A stretch of DNA of 64,000 nucleotides from Paucibacter sp. DJ2R-2 (GCF_025717675.1 NZ_JAJIRT010000007.1:241503-305502), one strand, 5' to 3'; shown: positions 41,631 to 51,908, counted from the first letter of the stretch. Translations and numbers: made by a program. Notes: generated from the letters alone by a model not told the origin.

Positions 41631-43568
41631 ATGCCCACGCCGATGTCTGCCCTGCCCCCGTTTGAAGCCCCCCGCCTGATTGCTGACATTGGCGGCACCT
41701 ACGCGCGCTTCGCCCTGGAGACGGCACCCGGCGATTTCAGCCAGATCGCCTCCTTGCGCTGCGCCGAGCACGCCGACTTCCACGCTGCGGTCCGCGCCTA
41801 TCTGAGCGGCCTGACGGGCACGCCCCATATCGCCCACGCGGCCATCGCCATCGCCAACCCGGTCGAGGGCGACCAGGTGCGCATGACCAACTACCACTGG
41901 CAGTTCTCGATCGAAGAGATGCGCCAGCGCCTGGAGTTGGACACCCTGGTGGTGGTCAATGACTTCACCGCCTTGGCCATGGCCTTGCCGCGGCTCTCGC
42001 CCCTGGATGTGCGCCAGGTCGGCGGTGGCGAGGCGCGCATGCCCAGCGTGATCGGCCTGCTGGGCTCGGGCTCGGGCCTGGGCGTGTCGGGCCTGATCCC
42101 GGCCGGAGATGGCTGGATCGCCCTGGGCACCGAAGGCGGCCACACCAATTTCGCACCGCGCGACGAGCGCGAGATCGCCATCCTGCGCCACGCCTGGAAG
42201 CAGTACGACCATGTGTCTTTCGAGCGCCTGCTCTCCGGCCCCGGCCTGGAGCTGATCTACCGCGCCCTGGCCGAGCATGCCGGCCAGGAGGCCGAGGAAC
42301 TGGACGCGCCCAAGATCACCCAGCGCGCCTTGGACACCAGCGACCCGCTCTGCGTCGAAACCCTGGAAGTCTTTTGCGGCCTGCTGGGCACGGCCGCCTC
42401 CAATCTGGCGGTGACCCTGGGTGCCCTGGGCGGCGTCTACATCGGCGGCGGCATCGTGCCGCGCCTGGGTGAGGCTTTCGACCGCTCCAGCTTCCGCGCC
42501 CGCTTCGAAGACAAAGGCCGCTTCAGCGACTATGTGGCCGGCATCCCGACCTTCGTCATCACCGCCGAGCACGCCACCTTCAAAGGCGCCTCGGCGATTC
42601 TGCAAGCCCAGCTGGCCACGCTGGAAGAAGCGCCCGGCGCCGGCCTGCTGGGCCAGATCCGCCGTGCCCGCCCAGGCTTGTCACCGGCCGAGGCGCGCGT
42701 GGCCGACCATGTGCTGGCCCACCCGCGCTCGGCCCTGAACGACCCCATTGTCGAAATCGCCCGCGCCGCCAATGTCAGCCAGCCCACCGTCATCCGTTTC
42801 TGCCGCACCCTGGGCTGCGAGGGCCTGTCCGACTTCAAGCTGCGCCTGGCCTCGGGCCTGACCGGCACCGTGCCCGTGACTCACACCCAGGTCAAGGGCG
42901 ACGACTCCATGCTGGAGCTGGGCGCCAAAGTGCTGGGCAACACGGCCTCGGCCATCCTGCAGGTGCGCAGCCAGCTCAACCGCGACATGATCGACCGCGC
43001 CGTCGCCCTGCTGCTCAAGGCCGGCCGCATCGAGTTCTATGCCGTCGGCCATTACGGCGTGGTGGCGCAGGATGCGGAATTCAAATTCCTGCGCTTCGGC
43101 ATGTCCAGTTGCTCCTACACCGACCCGCGCCTGCAGCTGCTGGCCGCCAATGTGCTCAAGCCCGGTGATGTGGCCGTGGTCATCAGCAACAGCGGCCGCC
43201 TGCCCGAGCTGCTCGAGGTGGTGGAGAAAGCCAAGGCCCGCGGCGCTTATGTGGTGGCCATCACGGCCGGCCAATCGCCGCTGGCCCGCAAGGCCGATGT
43301 CGCCCTGATCATTGACCATGTCGAGGATGTCTCCACCCACCTGCCCATGGTCAGCCGCATCCTGCACCTGCTGGTGATCGACATCCTGGCGGTCGGCGTG
43401 GCCATGCAGCGCGACCCGGCCAGCCTGATCGCTGCCAGCCCACAGGATGCTTTGGAAGAATCCGCCGCCGACGCGGAGAGCCCGACTGCACGCCGCGGCG
43501 CCCGCCGCGCCGCGCCCGGTGTCAGCTTGGCCTCCCCGCTGGCCCGCCTGACCTCGCACAGCCGCTGA
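41631..43568 (+). CDS. glk-hexR: Bifunctional glucokinase / RpiR-HexR family transcriptional regulator
   Basis: The 645-residue fusion starts with a complete glucokinase (residues ~1-340): LIADIGGTYARF, VVVNDFTALAMALP, ALGTEGGHTNFAP and VYIGGGIVPRLGEAF. A helix-turn-helix RpiR domain follows (~350-425, IARAANVSQPTVIRFCRTLG), then a SIS sugar-phosphate-binding domain (~465-590, VAVVISNSGRLPELLEVVEKAK). Such fusions are known in Burkholderia and annotated glk/HexR. HexR proteins sense KDPG and bind TGTARTWWWAYTACA. Six such palindromes lie in this window, so this protein is the probable local regulator. ATG 41643 is an alternative start. Confidence 0.95.
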   Translation: MPTPMSALPPFEAPRLIADIGGTYARFALETAPGDFSQIASLRCAEHADFHAAVRAYLSGLTGTPHIAHAAIAIANPVEGDQVRMTNYHWQFSIEEMRQRLELDTLVVVNDFTALAMALPRLSPLDVRQVGGGEARMPSVIGLLGSGSGLGVSGLIPAGDGWIALGTEGGHTNFAPRDEREIAILRHAWKQYDHVSFERLLSGPGLELIYRALAEHAGQEAEELDAPKITQRALDTSDPLCVETLEVFCGLLGTAASNLAVTLGALGGVYIGGGIVPRLGEAFDRSSFRARFEDKGRFSDYVAGIPTFVITAEHATFKGASAILQAQLATLEEAPGAGLLGQIRRARPGLSPAEARVADHVLAHPRSALNDPIVEIARAANVSQPTVIRFCRTLGCEGLSDFKLRLASGLTGTVPVTHTQVKGDDSMLELGAKVLGNTASAILQVRSQLNRDMIDRAVALLLKAGRIEFYAVGHYGVVAQDAEFKFLRFGMSSCSYTDPRLQLLAANVLKPGDVAVVISNSGRLPELLEVVEKAKARGAYVVAITAGQSPLARKADVALIIDHVEDVSTHLPMVSRILHLLVIDILAVGVAMQRDPASLIAASPQDALEESAADAESPTARRGARRAAPGVSLASPLARLTSHSR

Positions 43569-43682
43569 TCTGGCACAAGAAAAGGGCGCACTGGCCGCTG
43601 GCGACCCACGGGAAAAGGAGCATGCTCCGGGTTCGGGCCCCTGCTTAGGATGGGGTCGTTCCTTAGACCGGAGAGCGCTGAT

Positions 43683-44270
43683 ATGCCCAATCTCATTGCC
43701 GACAAACTGGAGTTGAACGGCTTGCTGGACCGCCAGGCCCTGCAAGGTCATTTGGATCAGGCGGCCGCGGCCGCGCGCGCCGCGGGCCAACCGCTGGCGG
43801 TGCTGACCATGGACCTCGACCATTTCAAGGTCTATCTGGAAGACCAGGGCCAGCCCCAAGCGCAAGCCGTGCTGCTGCGGGTCGCCGGCCTGCTGAAGGC
43901 GCACCAGCCCAGCGGCGCCAGCCTGGTGCACCTGGGCGGCGATGAATTCGTGATGCTGCTGCCGGCCACCGACCTGCCGGCGGCCACGGAAAAGGCCGAG
44001 GCCCTGCGCAGCGCCGTCCAGGCCGAATTCGCCGGCCTGGCCGGGCCGGCGCCGCTGACGATTTCCCTGGGCGCCGCCGCCAGCCCGGTCGGCTCAGACT
44101 GGAGCGCGCACAGCCTGCTGTCGCTGGCCGACGCCCGCCTGACCTTCGGAAAGAAGCGCCTGCAGCCTCACCACAACCGCGTCTGGGCCGGCGCCCTGCC
44201 CTCGGACTGGTACCCGCGCTTCGAGATCAAGCCCGAGCAGTGGCCCAGCCTGGACCTGCAGCCCGCTTGA
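43683..44270 (+). CDS. Small stand-alone GGDEF-domain protein
   Basis: The 195-residue cytoplasmic protein is little more than one GGDEF domain. It has LTMDLDHFKVYLEDQG (metal-binding Asp), the intact active-site LGGDEFVMLLP, and a C-terminal region ending near residue 160. The RxxD inhibitory site is absent. It may make cyclic-di-GMP, but the short N-terminal part offers no obvious sensor. GGAGAG precedes the ATG. It follows the glk-hexR gene after 114 bp containing GGAGCATGCTCC, and ends in a strong terminator. Confidence 0.85.
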   Translation: MPNLIADKLELNGLLDRQALQGHLDQAAAAARAAGQPLAVLTMDLDHFKVYLEDQGQPQAQAVLLRVAGLLKAHQPSGASLVHLGGDEFVMLLPATDLPAATEKAEALRSAVQAEFAGLAGPAPLTISLGAAASPVGSDWSAHSLLSLADARLTFGKKRLQPHHNRVWAGALPSDWYPRFEIKPEQWPSLDLQPA

Positions 44271-44280
44271 CTCCAAGCAT

Positions 44281-44310
44281 AAAAACAGGCCGGTCACCCG
44301 GCCTGTTTTT
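44281..44310. terminator. Bidirectional rho-independent terminator
   Basis: Thirteen-base arms AAAAACAGGCCGG/CCGGCCTGTTTTT enclose the loop TCAC. It lies between convergent genes, 10 bp after the GGDEF stop and 25 bp from the end of the PEP-CTERM gene, and has T-runs in both directions. Confidence 0.93.
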
Positions 44311-44334
44311 CATGACGCGCGCAGCTGAAGTGGA

Positions 44335-45684
44335 TCAGACCGACTTGCGGCGGCGCAGCCATGCGCCCATCAGGCCCAGACCACCGAGCAGCATGGCGTA
44401 GCTGCTCGGTTCCGGCACCGGGTTGGCCAGCTGGATCTTCAGGAACTCGGTGTTGTCCGAGCCCAGATCACGGCCGCCCGTGCCAGGGTAGTTGTTGTCG
44501 TTGGCAATCAACAAGGTGTTCTCATCCAGCACCAGCACGCTTTCGATGGTGACAAAGGGGAAGGTGAAGGTGTTGGAACCATCACCGTTCAAGTCGTTCG
44601 GGTCGGCGATATTCATCAGATCGACCAGCTCGGTCTTGCTGACATAGCCCTGGGCATCGACGCGATTCAGGTCGATGCGGAACAGCTTCTTGAAGGGTGT
44701 GCCGCCAGCGGTGGCGGTGGCGTTGTTGCGCTCAATGATGATGAACTCATGGTCGTTCAGCGCCGTCATGTCGCCGATATTGGTGCCGGCGGCATCGAGC
44801 TTGTAGAGCCAGCGCTGGCCGGTGTAGGCCTCCTGGTCAACACTGAAGGCATTGATGCGCAGGCTGTTGGGGGCGTCGCCGCTGACCGTGCCTTCGAGCA
44901 AGGTATAGAGCATGTCGCCGGCCGGATTGATGGCCATGCCCTCGAAGCCGCGCGAGGCACCCAGCGTGGCCACGCCGCCGTTCAGGTACGGGTTCTGCGG
45001 CGACATCACGCCACCCATGCCGACCTCGGCGCGCAGCACCTTGCCCGTGGCATCGGCCTTGAGCAGGAAGGGGCCGAACTCCTCACCGAACCACAGATTG
45101 CCGTTCTTGTCCTTGCGCACCGACTCGATGTCGAAATCGGCGCCAGTCAGCAGGCGGCCCGAGCGGATGCTGGCATCGACCAGGGGGTTGGCGGCGTTGT
45201 TGTAGTAGTTCGTGTAATCGGCCTGGATCTTGAAACCGAGCTTGCGGTCCGGGTCGGCCAGGTTGATGCGGCTGTCGGCATTGAAGGCCGTCAGGCTGGT
45301 GCCGGTCTGGTAGTTCGCGGCCGACACGGTGCCGCTGCCGCCCAGGGCGGTCTTGAAATCAGGCGTCACAGCGTACATGCGCAGCAAGGTGTCGCCGGAA
45401 TTGCCTTGGGTACCGAAGCCGTTGTCCGGCATGAAGAGGTAGCTGCCGGCAGTCGGGCCGTTCAGCACGGCCGAGAAGCCTTGCACCGGCTGCTTGTTCA
45501 GCAGGGGCAAGGGGTTGCCACCGGCGCCCGAGGCGAATTGGCCCGAGGTCGGGCCGTCCGCGAAGGTGTTGGCCGGCATCTTGGCCCAGCCGACCAGAGT
45601 GTTCAGCTGCGCAGCAGCGGGCAGGGACAGGGCAACACAGCCCAAAGCGGCCAGCAGGCGCAGCGCCGGTGTTTTTGATTTCAT
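44335..45684 (-). CDS. Esterase-like activity of phytase domain protein with PEP-CTERM anchor
   Basis: The 449-residue protein has a signal peptide (LLAALGCVALSLPAAAQ) and a beta-propeller-like body resembling the PF13449 esterase-like phytase domain (GADFDIESVRKDKNGNLWFGEEFGPFLL and GFEGMAINPAGDMLYTLLEG). The C-terminus VPEPSSYAMLLGGLGLMGAW plus RRRK is a canonical PEP-CTERM sorting signal, cleaved by an exosortase. It is probably exported to the surface or exopolysaccharide layer. Its substrate is unknown. It faces the GGDEF gene across a shared terminator. Confidence 0.85.
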   Translation of the reverse strand: MKSKTPALRLLAALGCVALSLPAAAQLNTLVGWAKMPANTFADGPTSGQFASGAGGNPLPLLNKQPVQGFSAVLNGPTAGSYLFMPDNGFGTQGNSGDTLLRMYAVTPDFKTALGGSGTVSAANYQTGTSLTAFNADSRINLADPDRKLGFKIQADYTNYYNNAANPLVDASIRSGRLLTGADFDIESVRKDKNGNLWFGEEFGPFLLKADATGKVLRAEVGMGGVMSPQNPYLNGGVATLGASRGFEGMAINPAGDMLYTLLEGTVSGDAPNSLRINAFSVDQEAYTGQRWLYKLDAAGTNIGDMTALNDHEFIIIERNNATATAGGTPFKKLFRIDLNRVDAQGYVSKTELVDLMNIADPNDLNGDGSNTFTFPFVTIESVLVLDENTLLIANDNNYPGTGGRDLGSDNTEFLKIQLANPVPEPSSYAMLLGGLGLMGAWLRRRKSV

Positions 45685-45820
45685 GACGAAGACTCCTCAC
45701 ACGCAGGGACATCCTGCGAATGCGGCACATTCTTCAAGCACGGGGTGACGCCGCCATGAAGCGCGCATGGCGCAAATGGCCCATGGCGCGAGACCGCTCT
45801 CCCGGACCAGTCGCAGCGCG

Positions 45821-46372
45821 CTACTTCACCTCGCGCGCCAGCTTGAGCATCTGCGAGCTCAGGCTCAGACCGCGGCGCTTGGCCTCGCTGTGGTTGATGC
45901 GAAATGCCAGGCCGTTCGGCTCCACCATCAGCGCGATGCTGACCCCGGCACGGAAGGCCTCGGCGCTGTCACCCACCACCAGCACCGGCTCGGCGCCCAA
46001 GGCCTGCTGCCAACGCAGCAGTTCGCTGCGCTCCGTGAGGCCCAGCACCAGCACCTGGCAGCTTTGCGCCTGGGCCGGCTCGCTGACCGAACGGACCCGC
46101 ACAACACTGACCAGATGGGGCTTTTGTGCCAGCGAAGCCATGGCCTCGCGCAGCACCGGACTGCCCACCACACAGTAGCTGAATTCCGTCGCGGCCGGAC
46201 CCGGCCACTGGGTGAACTGGGCAAAGCGGTAGATGAAGGCGGCCTTCAGCTGCGCATCGTCCAGCCCCAGGCCGGCGCGCGCGGGCGCCAGCGCCAGCAG
46301 CAGAAACAGCAGCGTGGTCGTCAAGCCCAGAGGCTGCAGCCAGCGCATGACAGTCAGCGCCGAAACGCTCAT
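45821..46372 (-). CDS. YfiR family periplasmic protein
   Basis: The 183-residue protein has an N-terminal hydrophobic signal (LGLTTTLLFLLLALAPARA) and the YfiR/DUF4154 pattern: LKAAFIYRFAQFTQWP, CQVLVLGL, and INHSEAKRRGLSLSSQMLKLA. YfiR proteins are periplasmic and in Pseudomonas inhibit a diguanylate cyclase. This one starts with an ATGA overlap on the TonB receptor stop, so the pair is coupled. No partner cyclase with a periplasmic sensor is adjacent, although GGDEF genes lie at 43.7 and 56-60 kb. Confidence 0.85.
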   Translation of the reverse strand: MSVSALTVMRWLQPLGLTTTLLFLLLALAPARAGLGLDDAQLKAAFIYRFAQFTQWPGPAATEFSYCVVGSPVLREAMASLAQKPHLVSVVRVRSVSEPAQAQSCQVLVLGLTERSELLRWQQALGAEPVLVVGDSAEAFRAGVSIALMVEPNGLAFRINHSEAKRRGLSLSSQMLKLAREVK

Positions 46373-48444
46373 GGGTCCATGCTCCAGGTCCAGCTCAGCT
46401 GCAGCACCCGGCCGGCCTGTGGCACGGGATAGCTCTGCAACGCGGGCTGGTCGAAGTAGCGGGTCTTGCCCACGTTGTAGAGCCCGAGGCTCAGCTCGTG
46501 GCCCGCCGTGGGCCGCCAGAGCAGGTTCAGATTGTTGACCACATAACCGGGCAAGTCATCGCCATCGGTGCTGCGTCGGCTGACGCCTTGCAGCTGCCAA
46601 CCCAGCTGCAGGCGGTCGCCCAGCAGCGGGCGGCTGTAGTGCAGCTTGACCAGGGCATGCGGCGAGTTGCTCAAGCCCTTGCCCTGGGCATCACGGGTGC
46701 GCTGCAGCGAGAGCGAAGCACGCAGCTGCGCGCCCTGGTCCCAGCGTCGTTCCAGGCCCAGCTCCAGGCCTTGGTTGCTCAATCTGGGGCTGTTGATGAA
46801 ATAGGGTTGAGGCGAATCGTCGAGGCTGATCAGGTTCTTCAGCCGTGACACATAGGCCGAGACCCGCAGTTGCAGCTGTGGACTCAAAGACTGATCCCAG
46901 GCCGCCTCCAGCGTGCGCACGCGCTCCGGTTCGGGCGTGGGCAGGGAACGAGGATCATTGGACTGAAACTCGAACAGATTGGCGGCGCGAAACGCACTGC
47001 CGTAGAGCAGTTTGAAGGTGGCGTCTGAACGGACATTCCAGACCCAGGCCAGACGCGGGTTCCAACTGCTGCCGCCTACCTGAGCACGATCTTGGCGCAG
47101 ACCGAGAATCAGGCGGTGGGTGTCGTTGAGCCGCCAGTCGTCCTGAATGAAGAAACCATTGCGACGGTTTTCGCCCTCGAAGACATACAAATCACCGTAG
47201 GTGTCCGCATTGGTAGACACACGCTGGACGAGGTCGCGCTGGTACTCCAGCCCCAGCATCAGCTTGTGCCCGGCCCAGGCCTGGCTGCTCAGGCGCAGGT
47301 CGCCATTGACCCAGCGACCCAGGCTGCGCTCGTTGTAATTCAGGATGGTTTCAGGCTCAGAGAGAAAGGGCGAATGCTTCTGGAAGTCAACCCGCTTGCT
47401 GGACAGATGCAAGGCCAGATCCCAGTTCTCGCCCAGGCTGCGCTCGTAGTCCAGAGACAGGAAGTTGTTGACGCCGCGGCTCTTGTATTGCCCCAACTGC
47501 CAGGTGTCCTCGGTCAGGAAATAGGGGAAACCGTCCTGCACATCGCTGAAGCCAGCACGCAGGCTCAAACCTTCGCCGCTGAGGCCGCCGATCAGGCGCT
47601 TTTCACGGCTCCATTTGAGTTCGCGCAAGGCCGCCTCATGCTCGGGAGGTGCTTCGTTCAGCAAGGGCCGATTGACGTGGCGCATCTGACTGCCCGACAG
47701 CCAGCCCTCCCAGCCCGACTCACCACGCCAACCCCAGCTGGCGCGGGCGCGCTGCTGGCCTTCGGAATTGAGACTGGCCCGCACTTGGCCGCCGCGCAGC
47801 TTGTCGACCCGCTTGGTGATGACGTTGACCACGCCCAAGAAAGCATTGTTGCCATAGACCGCCGAGCCCGGTCCCGGCGCGTACTCGACCCGGTCGATCA
47901 GATCGACATCGGCAAAGAAGTCACCGTCGATCAGGGCCGCGTCGTAAATGTTCTCGTTGACCCGCATGCCGTCCAGCAGCACCAGCAGGCGGCTGTTGAA
48001 GTCGGCCGGCCGGCCCAGGCCGCGCGCGCCGATGTAGCTGAAGATACCGTCAAAGCTGATGTGCACGCCGGGCATGGCGCGCAGGATGTCGGCCAAGCTG
48101 CGCATGCCGTAGCGCTGGATTTCGGCCGCCGTGACCACATAGGTGACGGCCGGCGCCTGGGCCGCACTTTGGGCAAAGCGCGAGGCGGCGGACACCTCGA
48201 CTTCGCGCGGCACCTCGCGCAGCTCCTGGCGCAGCAGCTCTTCCAGGTCAGGTTCAGCGGCGGCCGAAGCGGCGACAGCCGGAGCAATTGGAGGCGCCTG
48301 CTGAGCCTGGGCCACGCTCATCTGCAAGCCTGCGGCCATGAACAAACCGGCCGGCAAACCGGCCTCTAGCGCGGCACCAAGCACGGCAGAAAGAGCGGCA
48401 GAAAGAGCTGCGGACATAGCGCTGAATTCGAACTTCGGGCTCAT
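46369..48444 (-). CDS. TonB-dependent receptor, unknown substrate
   Basis: The 691-residue outer-membrane protein has an alanine-rich signal region, a plug with ASRFAQSAAQAPAVTYVV and YGMRSLADILRAMPGVHI, and a barrel ending in LQLSWTWSMDP. It lacks the sugar-receptor plug motif of the larger receptor at 36.8-39.7 kb and resembles vitamin-B12/colicin-type receptors that pair with YfiR proteins. The C-terminus ends MDP rather than with a terminal aromatic. It is coupled to the YfiR gene. Confidence 0.85.
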   Translation of the reverse strand: MSPKFEFSAMSAALSAALSAVLGAALEAGLPAGLFMAAGLQMSVAQAQQAPPIAPAVAASAAAEPDLEELLRQELREVPREVEVSAASRFAQSAAQAPAVTYVVTAAEIQRYGMRSLADILRAMPGVHISFDGIFSYIGARGLGRPADFNSRLLVLLDGMRVNENIYDAALIDGDFFADVDLIDRVEYAPGPGSAVYGNNAFLGVVNVITKRVDKLRGGQVRASLNSEGQQRARASWGWRGESGWEGWLSGSQMRHVNRPLLNEAPPEHEAALRELKWSREKRLIGGLSGEGLSLRAGFSDVQDGFPYFLTEDTWQLGQYKSRGVNNFLSLDYERSLGENWDLALHLSSKRVDFQKHSPFLSEPETILNYNERSLGRWVNGDLRLSSQAWAGHKLMLGLEYQRDLVQRVSTNADTYGDLYVFEGENRRNGFFIQDDWRLNDTHRLILGLRQDRAQVGGSSWNPRLAWVWNVRSDATFKLLYGSAFRAANLFEFQSNDPRSLPTPEPERVRTLEAAWDQSLSPQLQLRVSAYVSRLKNLISLDDSPQPYFINSPRLSNQGLELGLERRWDQGAQLRASLSLQRTRDAQGKGLSNSPHALVKLHYSRPLLGDRLQLGWQLQGVSRRSTDGDDLPGYVVNNLNLLWRPTAGHELSLGLYNVGKTRYFDQPALQSYPVPQAGRVLQLSWTWSMDP

Positions 48445-48504
48445 CGAACTGAGTATCGCAGCAGCCCGGCCGGCACAAGTCGCAGATCTTGCGCCGGCGT
48501 CAAA

Positions 48505-49965
48505 TCATGCCGCTCGCAGCCGCCGGTGCGCGGCCCGCGCCATGGGCACCCAGGCCAAAGTGTTCCAACGCCGCCACATCAGCAGGCCGCGAATCCACTC
48601 GTCCAGCGCATAGGCCAACCAGATCCCAGGCAGGCCCAGGCCGCAAAAGGCACCCAAAAACCAGGCGCCGCCGGCCAGCACCAGCACCATGGAAGCGGCA
48701 CCGGCCAGCACCGGGTAGCGCGCGTCGCCGGCCGCGCGCAGGGCATTGATGACGACCAGATTGAAGGTCCGCCCGGGCTCCAGCAGCACGGTCAGCCAGA
48801 GCAGCTGGGTGCCGGCGCGGATGATCTGCGCGTCCGAAGTGAAGCGGCCCAGCAGCCAGGGCCCGGCCAGCGCCGCACTCAGGGCCACCAGCACGCTGAC
48901 CACCAGGCCGCGCGCCAGCGCCCGCCGCACGATGCGGTTCGCCGCATGCAGCTGGCCCGCGCCGATCAGGTGGCCGACCACAATTTCCACCGCAAACCCG
49001 GTGGCCAGTCCAAACAGCAGCACGCCGTACATCAGCTGCGAGACGTAGGCATGGGTGGCCAGGGCGCCGGCACCCCAGAGTGCCGCCACCGCCACGCTGA
49101 CCATGAAGGCGAGGCGATAGGCGATGTTCTCGGCCGCACCCGGCAGGCCGATGTGCAGCACCGCCGCCAACTCGGCGCGCGGCAGCCGCCACCAGTCGCT
49201 GCGCTTCGGCCTCAGGCCCAGGCGCGCACGCCACAGCAGCAGATGCAGGCTCAAGCCCGCCGCGCGGCTCAGACCCAAAGCCACGGCGAAACCGGGCAGC
49301 CCCAGCGCCGGCAAAGGCCCCCAGCCTTGCATCAGCGGCCAAGCCAGCAAGAGGTGCAGCGCATGCATGAGCACCACCACGCCCAAGGCCTCGCGGCTGC
49401 GCAAATGGGCACGCATGACGCTGCTCATCGAGGCGTTCCAGGCATCGAGCAGCAGCGCCGGCGCCAGGGCCTGCAAAAAAGGCTGGGCCAGAGGCAAGAC
49501 CTCGGGCGGGGCATTGAGCAAGCGCAGCAAAGGTGCGGCCAGGAACCAGGCCGCCAGGGCCGTGATCAGTCCGATCCAGCTGCTGGCGCCCAGCACCGCC
49601 CGGGCCACGGCATCGGCGGCATCGCGCCGGCCAGCGCCCAGGCTCTGGGTCAGCACCACACTGGCCCCGGCGCCGATGATGCGAAACAGGATGAAGAGCA
49701 TGGCCGACACATGGTTGGCCAGGGCGAAAGCGGCACCGGCCGAATCCGAGATCGCCGCAGCCAGAGCCATGCCCACCAAGCCCAGAGCGATGCCAAGACC
49801 CAGCTCGGTGAACAAGGGCCAGGCGAGGCTGAGCAGGCGCGGCTGGGGACGGAGGGAGGGAGCGGGGCGCAGCGCCGGAGGCGGCTGATCGGGAGAGGCG
49901 GCGTTGTGGGGCACGGAAGGAAGGGAGAGAGCGAGGCGAATGAACGTAGACTGCGGGCACCCCAT
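48505..49965 (-). CDS. MATE family efflux transporter
   Basis: The 486-residue inner-membrane protein has about 12 membrane helices in two halves and MATE features: [34 protein letters not shown] near the start and [21 protein letters not shown] opening the second half. MATE pumps export drugs or metabolites using Na+ or H+. The start is uncertain: ATG 49965 has AAGG upstream, GTG 49917 gives a shorter N-terminus. It is divergent from the MalT-like regulator with only 47 bp between. Confidence 0.85.
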   Translation of the reverse strand: MGCPQSTFIRLALSLPSVPHNAASPDQPPPALRPAPSLRPQPRLLSLAWPLFTELGLGIALGLVGMALAAAISDSAGAAFALANHVSAMLFILFRIIGAGASVVLTQSLGAGRRDAADAVARAVLGASSWIGLITALAAWFLAAPLLRLLNAPPEVLPLAQPFLQALAPALLLDAWNASMSSVMRAHLRSREALGVVVLMHALHLLLAWPLMQGWGPLPALGLPGFAVALGLSRAAGLSLHLLLWRARLGLRPKRSDWWRLPRAELAAVLHIGLPGAAENIAYRLAFMVSVAVAALWGAGALATHAYVSQLMYGVLLFGLATGFAVEIVVGHLIGAGQLHAANRIVRRALARGLVVSVLVALSAALAGPWLLGRFTSDAQIIRAGTQLLWLTVLLEPGRTFNLVVINALRAAGDARYPVLAGAASMVLVLAGGAWFLGAFCGLGLPGIWLAYALDEWIRGLLMWRRWNTLAWVPMARAAHRRLRAA

Positions 49966-50012
49966 TGTTGCCACAGCCTTGCCGCAGAGCATCCACCCCC
50001 GGAGTGGAATTG

Positions 50013-51908
50013 ATGCACAGCCCGCAGCGCACGCCCCGCCCCTTCGTGAGCCATCCCCTCCACTTGCCCTCCGAATTCGCTGCACCGTCGCAGAGCGAGC
50101 CCCGGGCCGACCTGACTTTGAGCCGCCAGCGCCTGGCTGTGCAAGCCCTGCTTAGCGTGCAGGACACGGCGATCGTGGCGGCGGCTCTGGCCTGTGCGCC
50201 GCGCGAACTGCAAAGGCTAAGCCCCGAGGCCCAGGTCAGCGACGATGCACGTGCCGCCGTCGCGCAGTGGCGCCAGACCGACCCGCAGGGCTTCGACGCC
50301 ATGCTGGGCCGAGCGGTCGAGTTGCTGCTGGGCAGTCGGCAGGCGGTGCAGGCGGCCGAGCTGGCGCTTGAGTTCGGCTGGGCGGCCCTGCAGTTGCAGG
50401 TGTTGGAGCGCGCCGGCTGGAGCTTGCTGCTGAGCCCGGCCCAGGCCCTGACCGGGCGCCTCTTGAAACCCAATCTCTTGCAGCCGGCCTTGCAGCAGGG
50501 CGAGCTCTTGGCTCTGCGCCTGGCCTGGACCATCGAAGCCCTGGGCGAGCCGCACACGGTCGAGCGCCTGCTGTCCGAGGCCCCAGGGTTGAGCACCGGG
50601 CTCAAGGCCACGCTGCAGGCCCGCATTGCCCTGGCCTTTGACCAGGCGGCGCGCGCGGTCGAAGCCGCCCAAACCGCCATCGACGCCTTTCCGCACGATC
50701 TCGAACCGCCCGCCCTGCTGGCACGCGCCACCTTGGGCCGAGCCTGGCTGGCTGCCGGCCACCCACAGGCAGCGCTGGCGCCGCTGACTGCAGCCCTCAA
50801 AGGCGCCCGACGCGACGACTGCGCCCTGCTGCAGATCGAGGCCCTGGAAGCCTTGGCCGAGGTGCACCTGGAACTGGACAGCGAGTCCGGCACCGAAGCC
50901 GGCGACACCGCTCGATTTTTCAGCGCGGAAGCCCAGGGCTTGCGGCAAACGCTGGGCCTGGTGACTGGGCCCTTGCCACCCGAGCACTACTACGCCTTCC
51001 CCCAGCTGGTGGCCAAGGCACAGGCCGGCCTGAATGCCGGGCAGATCGAGGCGGCCGCCCGCCAGATCGAAAGCCTGAGCCAGCGCGAGAGCCAGACCTT
51101 CTACTGCTACCGCTGGCGCAACCGCCTGCTGCAGGCGCAGATCCACCTCGCCTCGCTGCAGCACCAGACAGCGCGCCTGCTGCACTGGGCGGCGCTGAAC
51201 GACGAAGCGGCCGAGTCAGACGAGGCCACTGCGGTGACGCCCTCCCCCGCCACCCAGCTCTTCGATTTCGAACGCGCCTGGCTGCAGGGCTGCGCCGCCC
51301 TCTTGGCCGCCCGCCCCTGGCCGGAGGCACGCCTACGCGCCTGGTCCGAGGCCATGCAGGCGCGCGGCCTGCGGCGCCTGGCCTGGCAGCAGGAGCTGCT
51401 ACGTGCGCTGAGCAGCAGCCCCGTGCCCGGGCTCGAAGGCTTGCGCGACAGCCTGCAGCAGCTGACTGGCCCGCGCCAGTTGGAGGACGGCCTGGAGCGC
51501 GTGCGCCTGCTCGCGCCCAAGCTGGTCGGGCCGCTGGCGGCCTTGCTGGCTCAGCCCGCCATCGTTCACCACCCACTGGCGCGCCAGAACGCCAGGCGCT
51601 GGCTGCAGGCCTTGCGGGGCGAAGCGGCAACCATGGTCCCGACCGCCAATCCGACGAACCCTGCCGAAGCGAGTACCGTGGCCCAAGCACAAGCCGCAGA
51701 CCGCGGTCTGCCGCCGCCCTTTGGCCTGACGCCGCGCGAATGGCAGGTGCTGTGCCTGATCGGCGATGAGCTGAGCAATGAACAGATCGCCGCCCAGCTC
51801 TTCGTCTCGCTCGCCACGGTCAAGACCCATATCAACCGCCTCTACGCCAAACTGCACATCAGCTCGCGCGAGGAAGCGCTGCAAAGAGCGCGCTCAGCGC
51901 CGCGCTGA
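50013..51908 (+). CDS. MalT-like LuxR-family regulator lacking the N-terminal ATPase domain
   Basis: The 631-residue protein ends with a LuxR helix-turn-helix close to Mal[21 protein letters not shown], then [20 protein letters not shown] and [13 protein letters not shown]. The middle is an alpha-helical TPR-like region rich in Leu and Ala, as in the maltotriose-binding DT3 domain of MalT. MalT is 901 residues and begins with a STAND ATPase; no Walker A is present here and the protein is ~270 residues shorter. GGAGTGGAATTG before ATG 50013 supports a true start. It precedes malZ by 96 bp. Regulation of maltodextrin genes is inferred. Confidence 0.8.
   Translation: MHSPQRTPRPFVSHPLHLPSEFAAPSQSEPRADLTLSRQRLAVQALLSVQDTAIVAAALACAPRELQRLSPEAQVSDDARAAVAQWRQTDPQGFDAMLGRAVELLLGSRQAVQAAELALEFGWAALQLQVLERAGWSLLLSPAQALTGRLLKPNLLQPALQQGELLALRLAWTIEALGEPHTVERLLSEAPGLSTGLKATLQARIALAFDQAARAVEAAQTAIDAFPHDLEPPALLARATLGRAWLAAGHPQAALAPLTAALKGARRDDCALLQIEALEALAEVHLELDSESGTEAGDTARFFSAEAQGLRQTLGLVTGPLPPEHYYAFPQLVAKAQAGLNAGQIEAAARQIESLSQRESQTFYCYRWRNRLLQAQIHLASLQHQTARLLHWAALNDEAAESDEATAVTPSPATQLFDFERAWLQGCAALLAARPWPEARLRAWSEAMQARGLRRLAWQQELLRALSSSPVPGLEGLRDSLQQLTGPRQLEDGLERVRLLAPKLVGPLAALLAQPAIVHHPLARQNARRWLQALRGEAATMVPTANPTNPAEASTVAQAQAADRGLPPPFGLTPREWQVLCLIGDELSNEQIAAQLFVSLATVKTHINRLYAKLHISSREEALQRARSAPR

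Noticed and set aside
48500..50908. Long open frame antisense to the MalT-like gene
   Set aside because: High GC opens many antisense frames; the plus-strand frame has a ribosome site and MalT-like motifs, the antisense one has none.
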